Shown here piece by piece: positions 54,722 to 63,719 of a stretch of 64,000 bases of DNA. The position numbers and the translations under genes were made by a program. Source of the stretch: Sphingobacteriia bacterium (GTDB taxonomy: Bacteria > Bacteroidota > Bacteroidia > Bacteroidales > UBA7960); assembly GCA_011390785.1 (NCBI GenBank), contig JAABRR010000020.1:1-64000 (forward strand). The letters are read 5' to 3'. The notes beneath the pieces are model-generated. The model saw only the letters and a program-made list of their open reading frames with translations, ran no database searches and had not been told where the DNA came from. Each line of letters begins with the position of its first letter. Within the stretch, counting starts at the first letter, position 1.

Positions 54722-55606
54722 ATGAAAGAATTAAAAGCCAACGATTTTATCGTTACAAAATCCGTTAAACTAAATGAAATACCAACCGTATTGGAAACGG
54801 ACGAATCAAAAAAGCATAAGAAAAAAGCCCTTAAAAAGGTTGGAAAAAAGCTTGCCAAATTACAGAATACGATGTATGCACACAACCGTCATGGAGTGCT
54901 TGTTTGTTTGCAAGGCATGGATACATCAGGAAAAGACAGTCTTATCAGAGAAGTATTCAGCAAACTCAACCCACGCGGAATAGTGGTTCATAGCTTTAAG
55001 TCGCCTACAAATAAAGAGCTCCAGCACGACTATTTGTGGCGGCATTATGTTGCTTTGCCTGAAAAAGGAAAGTATTCGATCTTTAACCGCAGCCATTATG
55101 AAAATGTACTGGTAACAAGAGTAAATCCCGAATATTTGCTTTTCGAGAATATCCCACACCTAAAGAAAGTTGAAGATATACCCACTGATTTTTGGGAAAA
55201 GAGGCTTAACCAAATCAGAAACTTTGAAGAACATATTGCGCAGAATGGAATCGTTGTATTTAAATTCTTTTTGCACCTGAGCAAAGAAGAACAAAGACTG
55301 CGATTGCTTAGAAGACTGGATAAAAAAGACAAAAACTGGAAATTTGCCCCCAGCGATTTAAGCGAAAGAGAACTATGGGATGAGTACATTCATTATTACG
55401 AAGAAGCCATTAACAAGACATCACTGCCCCACGCACCCTGGTACATTATACCTGCCGATGATAAGCCAATGGCCAGATACCTGGTAGCGAAAATTATTTA
55501 TGAAAAAATGGCACAATATACCAATATCATCGAACCCCTTGCAGATGCTAATCTTTTACAAAATATTGATATGTACAAAGAAATGCTTTCCAGAAAAGAT
55601 GATTAA
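54722..55606 (+). CDS. Polyphosphate:nucleotide phosphotransferase (PPK2 family)
   Basis: Transfers phosphate between polyphosphate and nucleotides (nucleoside mono- or diphosphates). 294 residues, one PPK2 domain. Walker A is GMDTSGKD (residues 65-72), and the Walker B-like/lid region is YSIFNRSHYENVLVTRV, followed by the catalytic-lid stretch LRLLRRLDKKDKNWKFAPSDLSERELWDEY and the terminal APWYIIPADDKPMARYLVAKII. These motifs fit the short single-domain PPK2 enzymes. It precedes treZ by six bases between stop and GTG, so the two are certainly cotranscribed; phosphate-energy reserve and compatible-solute genes grouped together suggest a stress or starvation operon. Confidence 0.9.
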   Translation: MKELKANDFIVTKSVKLNEIPTVLETDESKKHKKKALKKVGKKLAKLQNTMYAHNRHGVLVCLQGMDTSGKDSLIREVFSKLNPRGIVVHSFKSPTNKELQHDYLWRHYVALPEKGKYSIFNRSHYENVLVTRVNPEYLLFENIPHLKKVEDIPTDFWEKRLNQIRNFEEHIAQNGIVVFKFFLHLSKEEQRLRLLRRLDKKDKNWKFAPSDLSERELWDEYIHYYEEAINKTSLPHAPWYIIPADDKPMARYLVAKIIYEKMAQYTNIIEPLADANLLQNIDMYKEMLSRKDD

Positions 55607-55612
55607 ATAATT

Positions 55613-57469
55613 GTGAAAACTATTTTATCCGAACAACGCAGTATAGGTGTTAACTTCCAACCAGGGCAAGAACCCATCGTAAAAGTGTGGGCACCTCATG
55701 CAAAAAGAATATCACTGCAAGTAGAAGGTAAAACCAATATTATCCTTCATCTGGAGCAATATGGTTATTGGCAGGCAAAGTGCCCGGGGTTAAAACCAGG
55801 CGATCGTTACCTGATCAGTGTCAACGATGAAAATACTTATCCTGACCCGGCATCACTTTCCCAACCTGACGGTGTGCATGAATCTTCAGAATGCATAGAC
55901 CTGAATGAGATCAGAAAAATACGTGATGACCTCTGGACCGGAGTTTCTACACGCGATCTTATCATATACGAGTTACATGTAGGCACATTCACACCCGAGG
56001 GTACTTTTATGGCCCTTCAACAAAAGCTTGATTATTTAAAAGATCTTGGTGTAAATGCCATTGAAATCATGCCTGTAGCAGCTTTTCCCGGTTCGCGAAA
56101 CTGGGGCTATGATTGTGTTTATCCTTTTGCTGTGCAACAATCTTACGGCGGTGCCATTGAATTTGCCAACCTGATCAAAGCATGTCATCAGAAAGGAATT
56201 GCCGTGATACTTGATGTTGTTTACAACCACCTTGGCCCCGAGGGCAATTATCTGAGTGCATTGGGGCCATATTTTACTGACAAATACAAAACCCCCTGGG
56301 GCAATGCCATTAACTTTGACGATGCCTGGTGCGATGGTGTAAGGCATTATTTTCTTGAAAACGCCATGATGTGGCTGCGTGATTTCCATATTGACGGGCT
56401 GCGGCTGGATGCCGTTCATGCCATAAAAGACCTTAGTCCAAAACATTTTTTACTGGAATTAAATGAAATTGTTTTGCAACTGAACCATAAAACCGACGCA
56501 AAGCACTTTCTCATTGCCGAGTGCGATCTAAACGATATCCGGTTCATTGACACTCCAAAACAGGGAGGTTTTGGGCTGGATGCCCAATGGTGCGACGAAT
56601 GGCATCATGCTATTCACGCGCTTATGACGGCTGACCGTCAGGGTTATTATGCCGATTTTGGTAGTTTGCAGCAAGTTGTTAAAACATTCAACCATGCCTG
56701 GGTGTATGACGGCAGTTTTTCTCCCCACCGCAAAAAAAAGTTTGGAACATCTACGGTAGGACAGCCCGGGAATCGCTTTGTAATCTTTACCCAAAACCAC
56801 GATCAGGTGGGTAACCGCATGAAAGGCGACAGACTCAGTTCAATGCTCGATTTTGAAAGCCTGAAACTGGCATGTGGGGCTATGTTTGCAAGCCCTTTTA
56901 TCCCCATGCTGTTTATGGGAGAAGAATATGCCGAGAGCAGTCCATTCCAATATTTTATCAGTCATGGAGATAAAGAGTTGATATCGCTGGTGCGCGAAGG
57001 CCGCAAAAATGAGTTACGCGAATTTATAAAAGATGCCGAACCACCCGATCCCGCATCCGAAGATACCTTTCAAAACTCTAAACTTAAATGGGACTATCTT
57101 AACCATGAGACAAAAAGAAAAATGCTTGCTTATTATAAGCAAATGATTGCCTTGCGTAAAGAACAACCCCTGTTAAAACCCGGCAACCGGGATCATATAA
57201 ATGCTTATGAAATACCTGATAAGGAAGCCATTGTAATTATATACAAAAATGAGAAAGAAAGCCTTGTTGCATTGATGAATTTTGGTGAAAGAAACATAAC
57301 GGTAGAATTACCATCAATAAAAGCAACATCTGCCAATATATTAATTTACTCAGCTCACAATCAATGGGGCGGCACTGTAAATGATCATGAAAATCCGTTA
57401 ATTATTACAGAAAACCAACTTACTGTCAATACAACAAGAAAATCATTTGTTCTGTTTCAGACAACTTAA
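55613..57469 (+). CDS. treZ: Malto-oligosyltrehalose trehalohydrolase
   Basis: GH13 enzyme that releases trehalose from maltooligosyl trehalose, the second step of the TreY-TreZ pathway. 618 residues; starts with GTG. An N-terminal carbohydrate-binding E-set domain (1-100; VKVWAPHAKRISLQVEG) precedes the TIM barrel. The catalytic residues Asp266 (GLRLDAVHAI), Glu303 (FLIAECDLND) and Asp397 (QNHDQVGNRMKGDRL) are present, with VYNHLGPEGNYL upstream. The reading frame is open and complete. The partner treY immediately downstream is broken, so the usual substrate may no longer be made by this strain. Confidence 0.92.
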   Translation: MKTILSEQRSIGVNFQPGQEPIVKVWAPHAKRISLQVEGKTNIILHLEQYGYWQAKCPGLKPGDRYLISVNDENTYPDPASLSQPDGVHESSECIDLNEIRKIRDDLWTGVSTRDLIIYELHVGTFTPEGTFMALQQKLDYLKDLGVNAIEIMPVAAFPGSRNWGYDCVYPFAVQQSYGGAIEFANLIKACHQKGIAVILDVVYNHLGPEGNYLSALGPYFTDKYKTPWGNAINFDDAWCDGVRHYFLENAMMWLRDFHIDGLRLDAVHAIKDLSPKHFLLELNEIVLQLNHKTDAKHFLIAECDLNDIRFIDTPKQGGFGLDAQWCDEWHHAIHALMTADRQGYYADFGSLQQVVKTFNHAWVYDGSFSPHRKKKFGTSTVGQPGNRFVIFTQNHDQVGNRMKGDRLSSMLDFESLKLACGAMFASPFIPMLFMGEEYAESSPFQYFISHGDKELISLVREGRKNELREFIKDAEPPDPASEDTFQNSKLKWDYLNHETKRKMLAYYKQMIALRKEQPLLKPGNRDHINAYEIPDKEAIVIIYKNEKESLVALMNFGERNITVELPSIKATSANILIYSAHNQWGGTVNDHENPLIITENQLTVNTTRKSFVLFQTT

Positions 57470-57479
57470 CTCCAAAAAG

Positions 57480-59875
57480 ATGTATAATCCAATTTCTACT
57501 TACCGCATACAATTCAACAAGGATTTCGGCCTGAAAGAGCTGGAAAAGCAAATTGAATACCTGGCTTTACTTGGGATTGGAACCCTATATGCTTCACCCC
57601 TCTTTAAAGCCACTCCAGGCAGTGGGCACGGATACGATGTGGTCAATCCCCTGGAGTTCAATCCAGAAATAACCAATCCGGAAGAATTTAAAACAGTTAC
57701 ATCAAAACTTAAAAAATACAATATTGGCTGGTTGCAGGATATCGTTCCAAACCATATGGCATTTGATATACAGAATACCTGGCTTATGGATGTGCTTGAA
57801 AAAGGAATGGCTTCATTATATCATAAAGTATTTGACCTTGAAGACGGGGTGCCAAATACCGAAAACCGCCTTATGGTGCCCTTTCTTGGTGTAAGCCTTG
57901 ATGAAGCCATACATAATAAGGATTTGCTATTAGGCTGGAAAAAGGGAACCTTTTGGATTTAATACCACGAGAATGAATATCCATGTAATTTTGAAAGTTT
58001 TCGCGATATATTGCAGAATGAGCTCCCCGATGCTCCGGCTTTATTTTTGGAGCATTGGCAAAACCATAATCTGGATAATAATCAACCATCGTCAGAGTTT
58101 TTAAATACGGTATGGGAAACATCAAAAGAAAAGCTGGAACATCTTATAGAAAGCGATAAAAACAGCAAAAGATTCATTGACAACATCCTGGCAGGTTACT
58201 ATTCTGATGAACAACTGATAAAGCAAGCGCTGGAAAAACAACATTACGAACTTTGCCATTGGCAGGAAACGGAAAAACGCATCAACTACCGCCGCTTTTT
58301 TACTGTGAACAGTCTTATATGCCTGCGAATGGAAGATACCAGGGTATTTGAAAAATACCACAGTTTCATAAAGCAATCGATTGGGGAAGAACTCTTTCAA
58401 GGCTTACGGATCGACCATATTGATGGTCTGAACGATCCCAGTAACTACCTCTTAAACCTTCGGAAACTCCTGGGAGAGAATATATTTATTGTGGCTGAAA
58501 AAATTCTGGAACACAACGAAGACCTGCCTGATTTCTGGCCCATCCAGGGAACTACCGGCTACGATTTTCTGGCCACCGTTACCAATCTGCTTACCAACAC
58601 CAAAAATTACGATATTCTCAAAAGCCTTTACAAAGAAGTAACCAACCTGCATGAAAAGCCATCTGAGCTGGTCTACCAAAACAAAAAAATGATACTCACC
58701 ACTTGTATGCATGGAGAGTGGGACAACATCTTTAGCTTATTTGACAAGTTAAATTTTATCGACTACCAAAAAGAAAAAATCAGCAGAGAAATTATTAAAA
58801 AGGCCATTGGTGAGTTTATGCTTGCCTGTCCTGTTTACAGGTTATACCCGCGCAAATTTCCTCTGCAAAACCAAAGCAAAAAAATTGTAGAAGAAATATT
58901 GGAAAAAGCAAAGAAAAGAAATCCTGCTGTAACTCCTGCTCTGGAGCGGCTTGCTTCTGTTCTGCTTTCCGAAAACGCTCAATCTGTTGATGAAAACAAT
59001 AAACTAAAGAAATTCTTTACCCGCCTGATGCAGTTTACCGGGCCTTTAATGGCCAAAGGTGTGGAAGACACCTATGTATCAGTACAATTCCTTTATTGCG
59101 CACAACGGTGTAGGCGATGCCATCAATGCAAAGGCTAGAAGCCAAGCACAAAGTGAGCTGGCGCGATCCGGATGAAACCTACGAGACTGCTGTTTGCAGT
59201 TTTGCCCGTAAATTGTTGGATACTAAAAACGACTTCCTGAAAGCGTTTATTCCTTTTCAACAGAAAGTAGCCTGGTGTGGCATTGTTAATTCCCTGACAC
59301 AATTGACCCTTAAGTGCACCAGCCCAGGCATTCAAGACATATATCAGGGTACTGAGCTTTGGGATTTGACCCTGGTGGATCCTGATAACCGCCAGCCCGT
59401 TGATTACGAGGAAAGACATCGGCTTCTTACAACCATGATTGCAGAAAATAAAGCCAATGCCAAAGAAATGCTACACAAATTGTCTCAAAACCCGTTCGAC
59501 GGAAAAATTAAACTTTGGCTAACTTACACCCTGCTTAATCTCCGAAAGAAAAACCATGAATTATTTTTACAAGGAAACTATATACCATTGAATACCGAAG
59601 GTGAACTTAAAAACAACCTTATGGCTTATGCCCGTATTTTCAAAGAAAAGGGGCTTTTGGTTGTTGTACCTCTCGTTACGGCTGATCTTTCATACAAACC
59701 CTACGGCGAATATCTGAAAGACCTGGATTGGGAAAGTACCCGGATCATTTTACCCGAAAATGCAAAAGGGGATTGTAACAATATACTCACCGGAGAAAAA
59801 CATATTACCAATGGTTCATTAAAGGCTTCAGAAGTATTCAGGGATATTAGCGTGGGTTTAATGGTTAACTGGTAA
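57480..59875 (+). pseudogene. treY: Malto-oligosyltrehalose synthase (treY), multiply disrupted
   Basis: Ten bases after treZ, a GH13 TreY reading frame begins MYNPISTYRIQFNKDFGLKE and shows LYASPLFKATPGSGHGYDVV, GWLQDIVPNHMAF, the nucleophile region LRIDHIDGLNDP and acid/base region VAEKILEHNE. Three lesions: an in-frame TAA at 57960 (FWI*YHENEYP); a shift near 59073-59076 where ACC-TAT-ATG has become ACCTATG (two bases lost), after which EDT continues as MYQYNSFIAHNGVGDAIN in another frame; and a second junction near 59130 into EAKHKVSWRDPDETYE. At that junction roughly 50-60 residues usual in the family are missing, including the conserved THDTKR region that carries the third catalytic Asp. 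The C-terminal part (GIQDIYQGTELWDLTLVDPDNRQPVD) is intact. Non-functional. Confidence 0.85.
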
Positions 59876-59944
59876 AGATTGCAATACGAAAGTTTAATTA
59901 AATAAATAATAATTACACATAATTCAATGTCATTTAGTTAAGAT

Positions 59945-59973
59945 TATTCGACCCCGAATGGGGTCGAATATTT
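59945..59973 (+). terminator. Intrinsic terminator after treY
   Basis: Perfect 11-bp stem TATTCGACCCC (59945-59955) with GGGGTCGAATA (59960-59970) and a GAAT loop, followed by TTTAT. It lies 70 bases after the treY stop. Confidence 0.85.
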
Positions 59974-60055
59974 ATAGAAAACAATAGCTTGTATGACCTG
60001 CAAAAACACTCAACAGGGTATGCAACATCTTTTTATTCATGGTAATATTATAAAA

Positions 60056-60063
60056 TAAATTTG
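60056..60063 (+). promoter_or_regulatory. Candidate -7 box for the AraC regulator
   Basis: TAAATTTG fits TAnnTTTG and lies 57 bases before the AraC ATG. The -33 region (TTTTTA) is weak. Confidence 0.35.
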
Positions 60064-60119
60064 GCATCTTTGTTCCTAATTTTCAATGAACACCCACTAT
60101 TGAATTAATCAGATAAGAG

Positions 60120-61121
60120 ATGTTAATAAAAGTAGAAAATAGCAATCCTGAAGGAATTCACAATGCCCTTAGTTCGAAATTAAATATAAAATACCGTAAA
60201 AGTGGATATGAACATCAAAGCAATTTCCCCTTAAAACAAGGCAATCTAATTCTTAAAAGTTTTCATTTTAACGATGGGTTCGATTTTAATATTCTAAGCG
60301 GAGATATTTCAACTTTTATCCAACTTGAGTTTACTGAAGATGAAAATAACTATTTAAGATACTTTTTTATCAAAAAAGGGGAATTAATACATACTATTAC
60401 CCCTAATATGCGATACCGCCTAACAGATAATTACTCCTGCATGGTAATGGCGAGAGGCGAAAATAATCAGTTATTTACCTTTCCGATACAAAACGATGTT
60501 AAAATACTTTTTCTCCAAATAGAAACGAAAAGATTTTCTATTGATTTAAAATCAGACTTTCTCAGCCTGCCTCCGGTAATAGGTAATTCTTTAATGAATT
60601 ACCAATCAGGCAGTCATTTTATTTACCACAGCAATTATACTTTAAGCATTTCTGATACCATAAATGAAATTTTAAATACTCAAAAAGAAGGCATTATTAA
60701 ACGGTTCTTTTTAGAATCAAAAGCATTAGAATTATTGTGGCTTCAAACTGAACTATATAACAAGGAACTAAAGCTTGGTTATAACCAAAAATTAATCAGA
60801 CAACATGATGTAATAATAATTACTAAAGCAAAAGACTATATACATAATAATCTCAATAAAAATATCACTATCAGTTCTTTATCCAGAGAAGTTGGAACAA
60901 ATGAAACGAAATTAAAAACCGGTTTCAAAAAATTATATGGCAAAACATTCTCAGATATTCTTAGAACTGAAAGATTAAATAAAGCAAAGGTACTGGTAGA
61001 AGAAGGGCAGATGAGTATTAAAGAAATTGCAAATTCTTGCGGATATACGAGCATTTCAATGTTTATTGCCCGATTCAAAGAACGCTTTGGAGATACTCCA
61101 GGCAGATACATGAAATCTTGA
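60120..61121 (+). CDS. AraC-family transcriptional regulator
   Basis: DNA-binding regulator of 333 residues. The C-terminal AraC/XylS double HTH is at about 235-333: ITISSLSREVGTNETKLKTGFKKLYGKTFSDILRTERL, then KAKVLVEEGQMSIKEIANSCGYTSISMFIARFKERFGDTPGRYM, the standard motif. The N-terminal 230 residues look like a cupin-like or other ligand domain with many strands and no clear family. It resembles FecR-independent siderophore/PchR-type AraC regulators of Bacteroidota in overall pattern, but this is weak. It stands alone after the trehalose operon terminator; target unknown. Confidence 0.85.
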   Translation: MLIKVENSNPEGIHNALSSKLNIKYRKSGYEHQSNFPLKQGNLILKSFHFNDGFDFNILSGDISTFIQLEFTEDENNYLRYFFIKKGELIHTITPNMRYRLTDNYSCMVMARGENNQLFTFPIQNDVKILFLQIETKRFSIDLKSDFLSLPPVIGNSLMNYQSGSHFIYHSNYTLSISDTINEILNTQKEGIIKRFFLESKALELLWLQTELYNKELKLGYNQKLIRQHDVIIITKAKDYIHNNLNKNITISSLSREVGTNETKLKTGFKKLYGKTFSDILRTERLNKAKVLVEEGQMSIKEIANSCGYTSISMFIARFKERFGDTPGRYMKS

Positions 61122-61176
61122 AAAGATATTTTCCATATTAAATAGATATAAAGTTTACATTCTTTGCCGTATGCAA

Positions 61177-61632
61177 TCAATATATCGATATTAAATCTGC
61201 TGAAATTCCATGACAACTATTGCAGGCACCGTTTGTAATTTTTGACAACATGATTTTTTCTTCACCATTCGTCCCATAAACTCCAACATACAAACCGTTG
61301 CCAAAGTCAATATTTTCGGTAGTAAAATAATTACCCTTACTGTCTATTTCAATGTCTTTTATAATTGTTCCTGAATTATTGAATTCAGCAAAAAGTTTTA
61401 CATTACCATTAGGATAACCATTAACTTTTGTTTGATCATACAATGAACCTGCAAGGGTAAACCAACCTTCACCATCGCCCCCCTGCACATGGCAATTCAT
61501 GCAGTTTTGACCCAACTTGTGGCTTTCATCAGTATTATTTCTACTGATTACTTTCTCATTTCCATCTTCCTTTTCACAGCCTGATAAAAGCCCTAAAAGA
61601 ATTAATGCGGTTATTAACAACGATTTTTTCAT
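61177..61632 (-). CDS. Di-heme cytochrome c-like lipoprotein
   Basis: Lipoprotein of 151 residues, lipidated at Cys19 (LLGLLSGC). Two heme-attachment motifs are present: CMNCH (Cys44-His48) and CNSCH (Cys137-His141). Between them, residues 50-130 are strand-rich (LAGSLYDQTKVNGYPNG, IKDIEIDSKGNYFTTENIDFGNGLYVGVYG), not the compact helical cytochrome c fold, so it may be an extended di-heme or carbohydrate-binding-like redox protein. It is probably periplasmic electron transfer. Its ATG (61632-61630) lies inside the left end of repeat copy 4, so the 5' untranslated region is made of repeat DNA. Confidence 0.75.
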   Translation of the reverse strand: MKKSLLITALILLGLLSGCEKEDGNEKVISRNNTDESHKLGQNCMNCHVQGGDGEGWFTLAGSLYDQTKVNGYPNGNVKLFAEFNNSGTIIKDIEIDSKGNYFTTENIDFGNGLYVGVYGTNGEEKIMLSKITNGACNSCHGISADLISIY

Positions 61633-61721
61633 CAGTTTATAATTTGATTAAGTCGGTCAGATGGAGCTCGCCACATAATCATCCGCTTGTGTGTCAAAAT
61701 TTTTGTCATGGCTCGGTTCAT
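61628..61721 (+). repeat. Interspersed intergenic repeat, copy 4 (shortest form, 94 bp)
   Basis: Forward copy starting TTCATCAGTTTATAATTTGA and ending GGCTCGGTTCAT. The middle is reduced to GGTCAGATGGAGCTCGCCAC, followed directly by ATAATCATCCGC, so the hairpins and most of the centre are deleted while both ends are kept. The left end covers the start codon of the di-heme lipoprotein gene on the minus strand. Confidence 0.85.
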
Positions 61722-61792
61722 AAAAATAAAATTTCTTGAAAAACTTAGAATAAATAAGGCAAATATGGCTTTTATGAAATTAGCGGGCAATG

Positions 61793-63403
61793 TTATTGTT
61801 TAATCAATTTTTCTGTTACATAATATTTATCATCAAAAATCACGGTTAAGAATAGGTACTCGGGAAACGATTTATTATTCAATGTAATTTTTAGGGTATT
61901 TTCTCCTGTTGCAAAAGATTTTGCTTCAGAATTCAGTAGTATTTGCCCATTGCTGTTGGTAATGAAATAGCTTACTTTCACCGGGTTATCTGTATAAAAT
62001 TTTGCAACAAATTCATTTTCAAAAGGATTGGGAAAAACGGTTATATCATACGGATTATCTCCATCAATTTCAAACTCATTTGTCGAGAGTGGATTAACGG
62101 TCAACCAAACCTCGTAAATATTGCTGCTGGCGGATGTCATCAAATCAGTTTGATTATCAGAAAATGGGTTTAAGGATAAACTGCCAATACCGCCAAGAAC
62201 ATGCCCGATCATAAAATGATCCTGATTAATTACTGATAGTTTAAAAACATCATTTGGGTAATGAACCAGATTTAGGTTCGGAATAAACTCAGAACTGGCA
62301 CCTTCTAAATCAGGCATTTCAACAGGAAGCTGGTATTCAGTAAGATTTCCATTGGTGTCTCTGGTAACACGACTAATGGTTTTTACAAAAGGCGCCAGAT
62401 CATCCTGTATTAAATTTCCATCCTGATAATAATACTGACTCATTCCACCGAAGAAAATGGAATGCATATTATTGTTGATGCTATCGTATAAACAGGCAAC
62501 TGCACTGTGATAATTGCTTAAATACTGATTAAAGGATGTAATGGGAGTATAATTATCTTCCCTTATATCTACAGGATAAAGAAAAGGCAAATTAGCATTT
62601 ATTTGAAATACACCCGATGAAATGGTAAAACCCTGCTCTCCATCAGGAAAAATCTGAGGCAACAGATTATAGTCCCTTCTTCTTAGATGAACAGGGTCCG
62701 TAATAGCAGAATAATTGTCAAAAGATAATTGAGTACTACTATTATCAATTGAAAATTTTCTTATCTGGTTGGTATATTCCTGGGTAAATGTAGGATTATT
62801 CACTGGATTATATCTACCATCAAAACGATGCCCTCCCACCAAATAAAAAATCCCACCCAATTTTTCAAGATGTCCTCCGGTAACTGCGAAAATACTGTCT
62901 TCAATTTGTTTAAAATAGGGTGCAATGGATTCATTACTTTCTACTGCCTGCATAAGTCCCGGAACATCGACACTCGTAAGAAACGGATAAGTAACATAAA
63001 CGTTTGATGTACCGGAAGAACCATACCCACCAATTATATAAAGTGTATCATCATCCTGATGAAAATTCATATTGGTAGATTGCAGCTGGTTTTTGATGTT
63101 TACTGGCAAATCATTAACTGATGATGACCAGAATTGGTTATTCTCTACATTAACAACAAAAATATCTGTATTATTTTGTGTTGCAGGAAATGAATTAAAA
63201 GGCTGCCTGGCATGAAGCCCATCTTTACGACCTCCTATAATAAGCCATTTGCCATCATTCTGAGCGAAAGCATAGGAATGCAATCCAGGCAAATCAGTAA
63301 CTGTAACCGGAACCAGAGAAACTTCATAATTAAAATCGCTTTGACCCAGAACGCTCAAACTAAATATAAGCAAAAGAATTGCAGACACTAATTTATTATT
63401 CAT
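61793..63403 (-). CDS. Secreted kelch-like protein with T9SS type A sorting domain
   Basis: Exported protein of 536 residues. Signal peptide about 1-21 (MNNKLVSAILLLIFSLSVLGQ). A central region of about 35-400 has repeated kelch-like units (GKWLIIGGRKDG, DTLYIIGGYGSSG, GIFYLVGGHRFDGR, NNMHSIFFGGMSQY), suggesting a beta-propeller. The C-terminus, about 455-536, is a T9SS type A sorting domain (ITVFPNPFENEFVAKFY ... LNNKSFPEYLFLTVIFDDKYYVTEKLIKQ). It is therefore a surface or extracellular propeller protein, target unknown. It is separated from the di-heme lipoprotein by repeat copy 4. Confidence 0.85.
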   Translation of the reverse strand: MNNKLVSAILLLIFSLSVLGQSDFNYEVSLVPVTVTDLPGLHSYAFAQNDGKWLIIGGRKDGLHARQPFNSFPATQNNTDIFVVNVENNQFWSSSVNDLPVNIKNQLQSTNMNFHQDDDTLYIIGGYGSSGTSNVYVTYPFLTSVDVPGLMQAVESNESIAPYFKQIEDSIFAVTGGHLEKLGGIFYLVGGHRFDGRYNPVNNPTFTQEYTNQIRKFSIDNSSTQLSFDNYSAITDPVHLRRRDYNLLPQIFPDGEQGFTISSGVFQINANLPFLYPVDIREDNYTPITSFNQYLSNYHSAVACLYDSINNNMHSIFFGGMSQYYYQDGNLIQDDLAPFVKTISRVTRDTNGNLTEYQLPVEMPDLEGASSEFIPNLNLVHYPNDVFKLSVINQDHFMIGHVLGGIGSLSLNPFSDNQTDLMTSASSNIYEVWLTVNPLSTNEFEIDGDNPYDITVFPNPFENEFVAKFYTDNPVKVSYFITNSNGQILLNSEAKSFATGENTLKITLNNKSFPEYLFLTVIFDDKYYVTEKLIKQ

Positions 63404-63719
63404 GTAATTAAATTTAATAATTAGTAACTGAAAATTTAGTTAATCCAATAACTCCAATTTTAAACCCCTGATTAAGGCGATGGACTTATTCTTTACAACA
63501 TTTTAAAAGTAGTAAAATTTAAGACCTCTTATACCTGTAATTACAATCTTAAATATATTTAAAAATCAACTCAAAAAGCTTGTAGCTAAAAAATCCATCT
63601 GTCTCTTATTATTAAATTAAAAATCATAAGACTATTTTGATTACGATAAAATATTTTTGTTACGATTAATGTTTTATAATATATTTTTCGTAATTTTATG
63701 CCGATTTAATAACATCGAA
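63404..63719. other. Divergent region before the TetR gene
   Basis: 316 AT-rich bases with no coding signal. The right half holds three TTACGA-type motifs described separately and a TATTTTTG -7-like box at 63652-63659 that could drive the TetR gene. Confidence 0.4.
63641..63693 (+). promoter_or_regulatory. Candidate operator with repeated TTACGA motifs upstream of TetR
   Basis: TTACGAT occurs at 63641-63647 and 63660-63666 (direct, 19 bases apart), and TTCGTAA, its inverted relative, at 63687-63693. They flank and follow the -7-like TATTTTTG (63652-63659) 27 bases before the TetR ATG, as expected for an autoregulatory site. This is inference from spacing only. Confidence 0.4.

Noticed and set aside
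51677-57962. Reassignment of TAA to an amino acid, suggested by two in-frame TAA codons
   Set aside because: Many intact genes in the window, such as ppk2, end in TAA as a normal stop, and treY carries other lesions as well.
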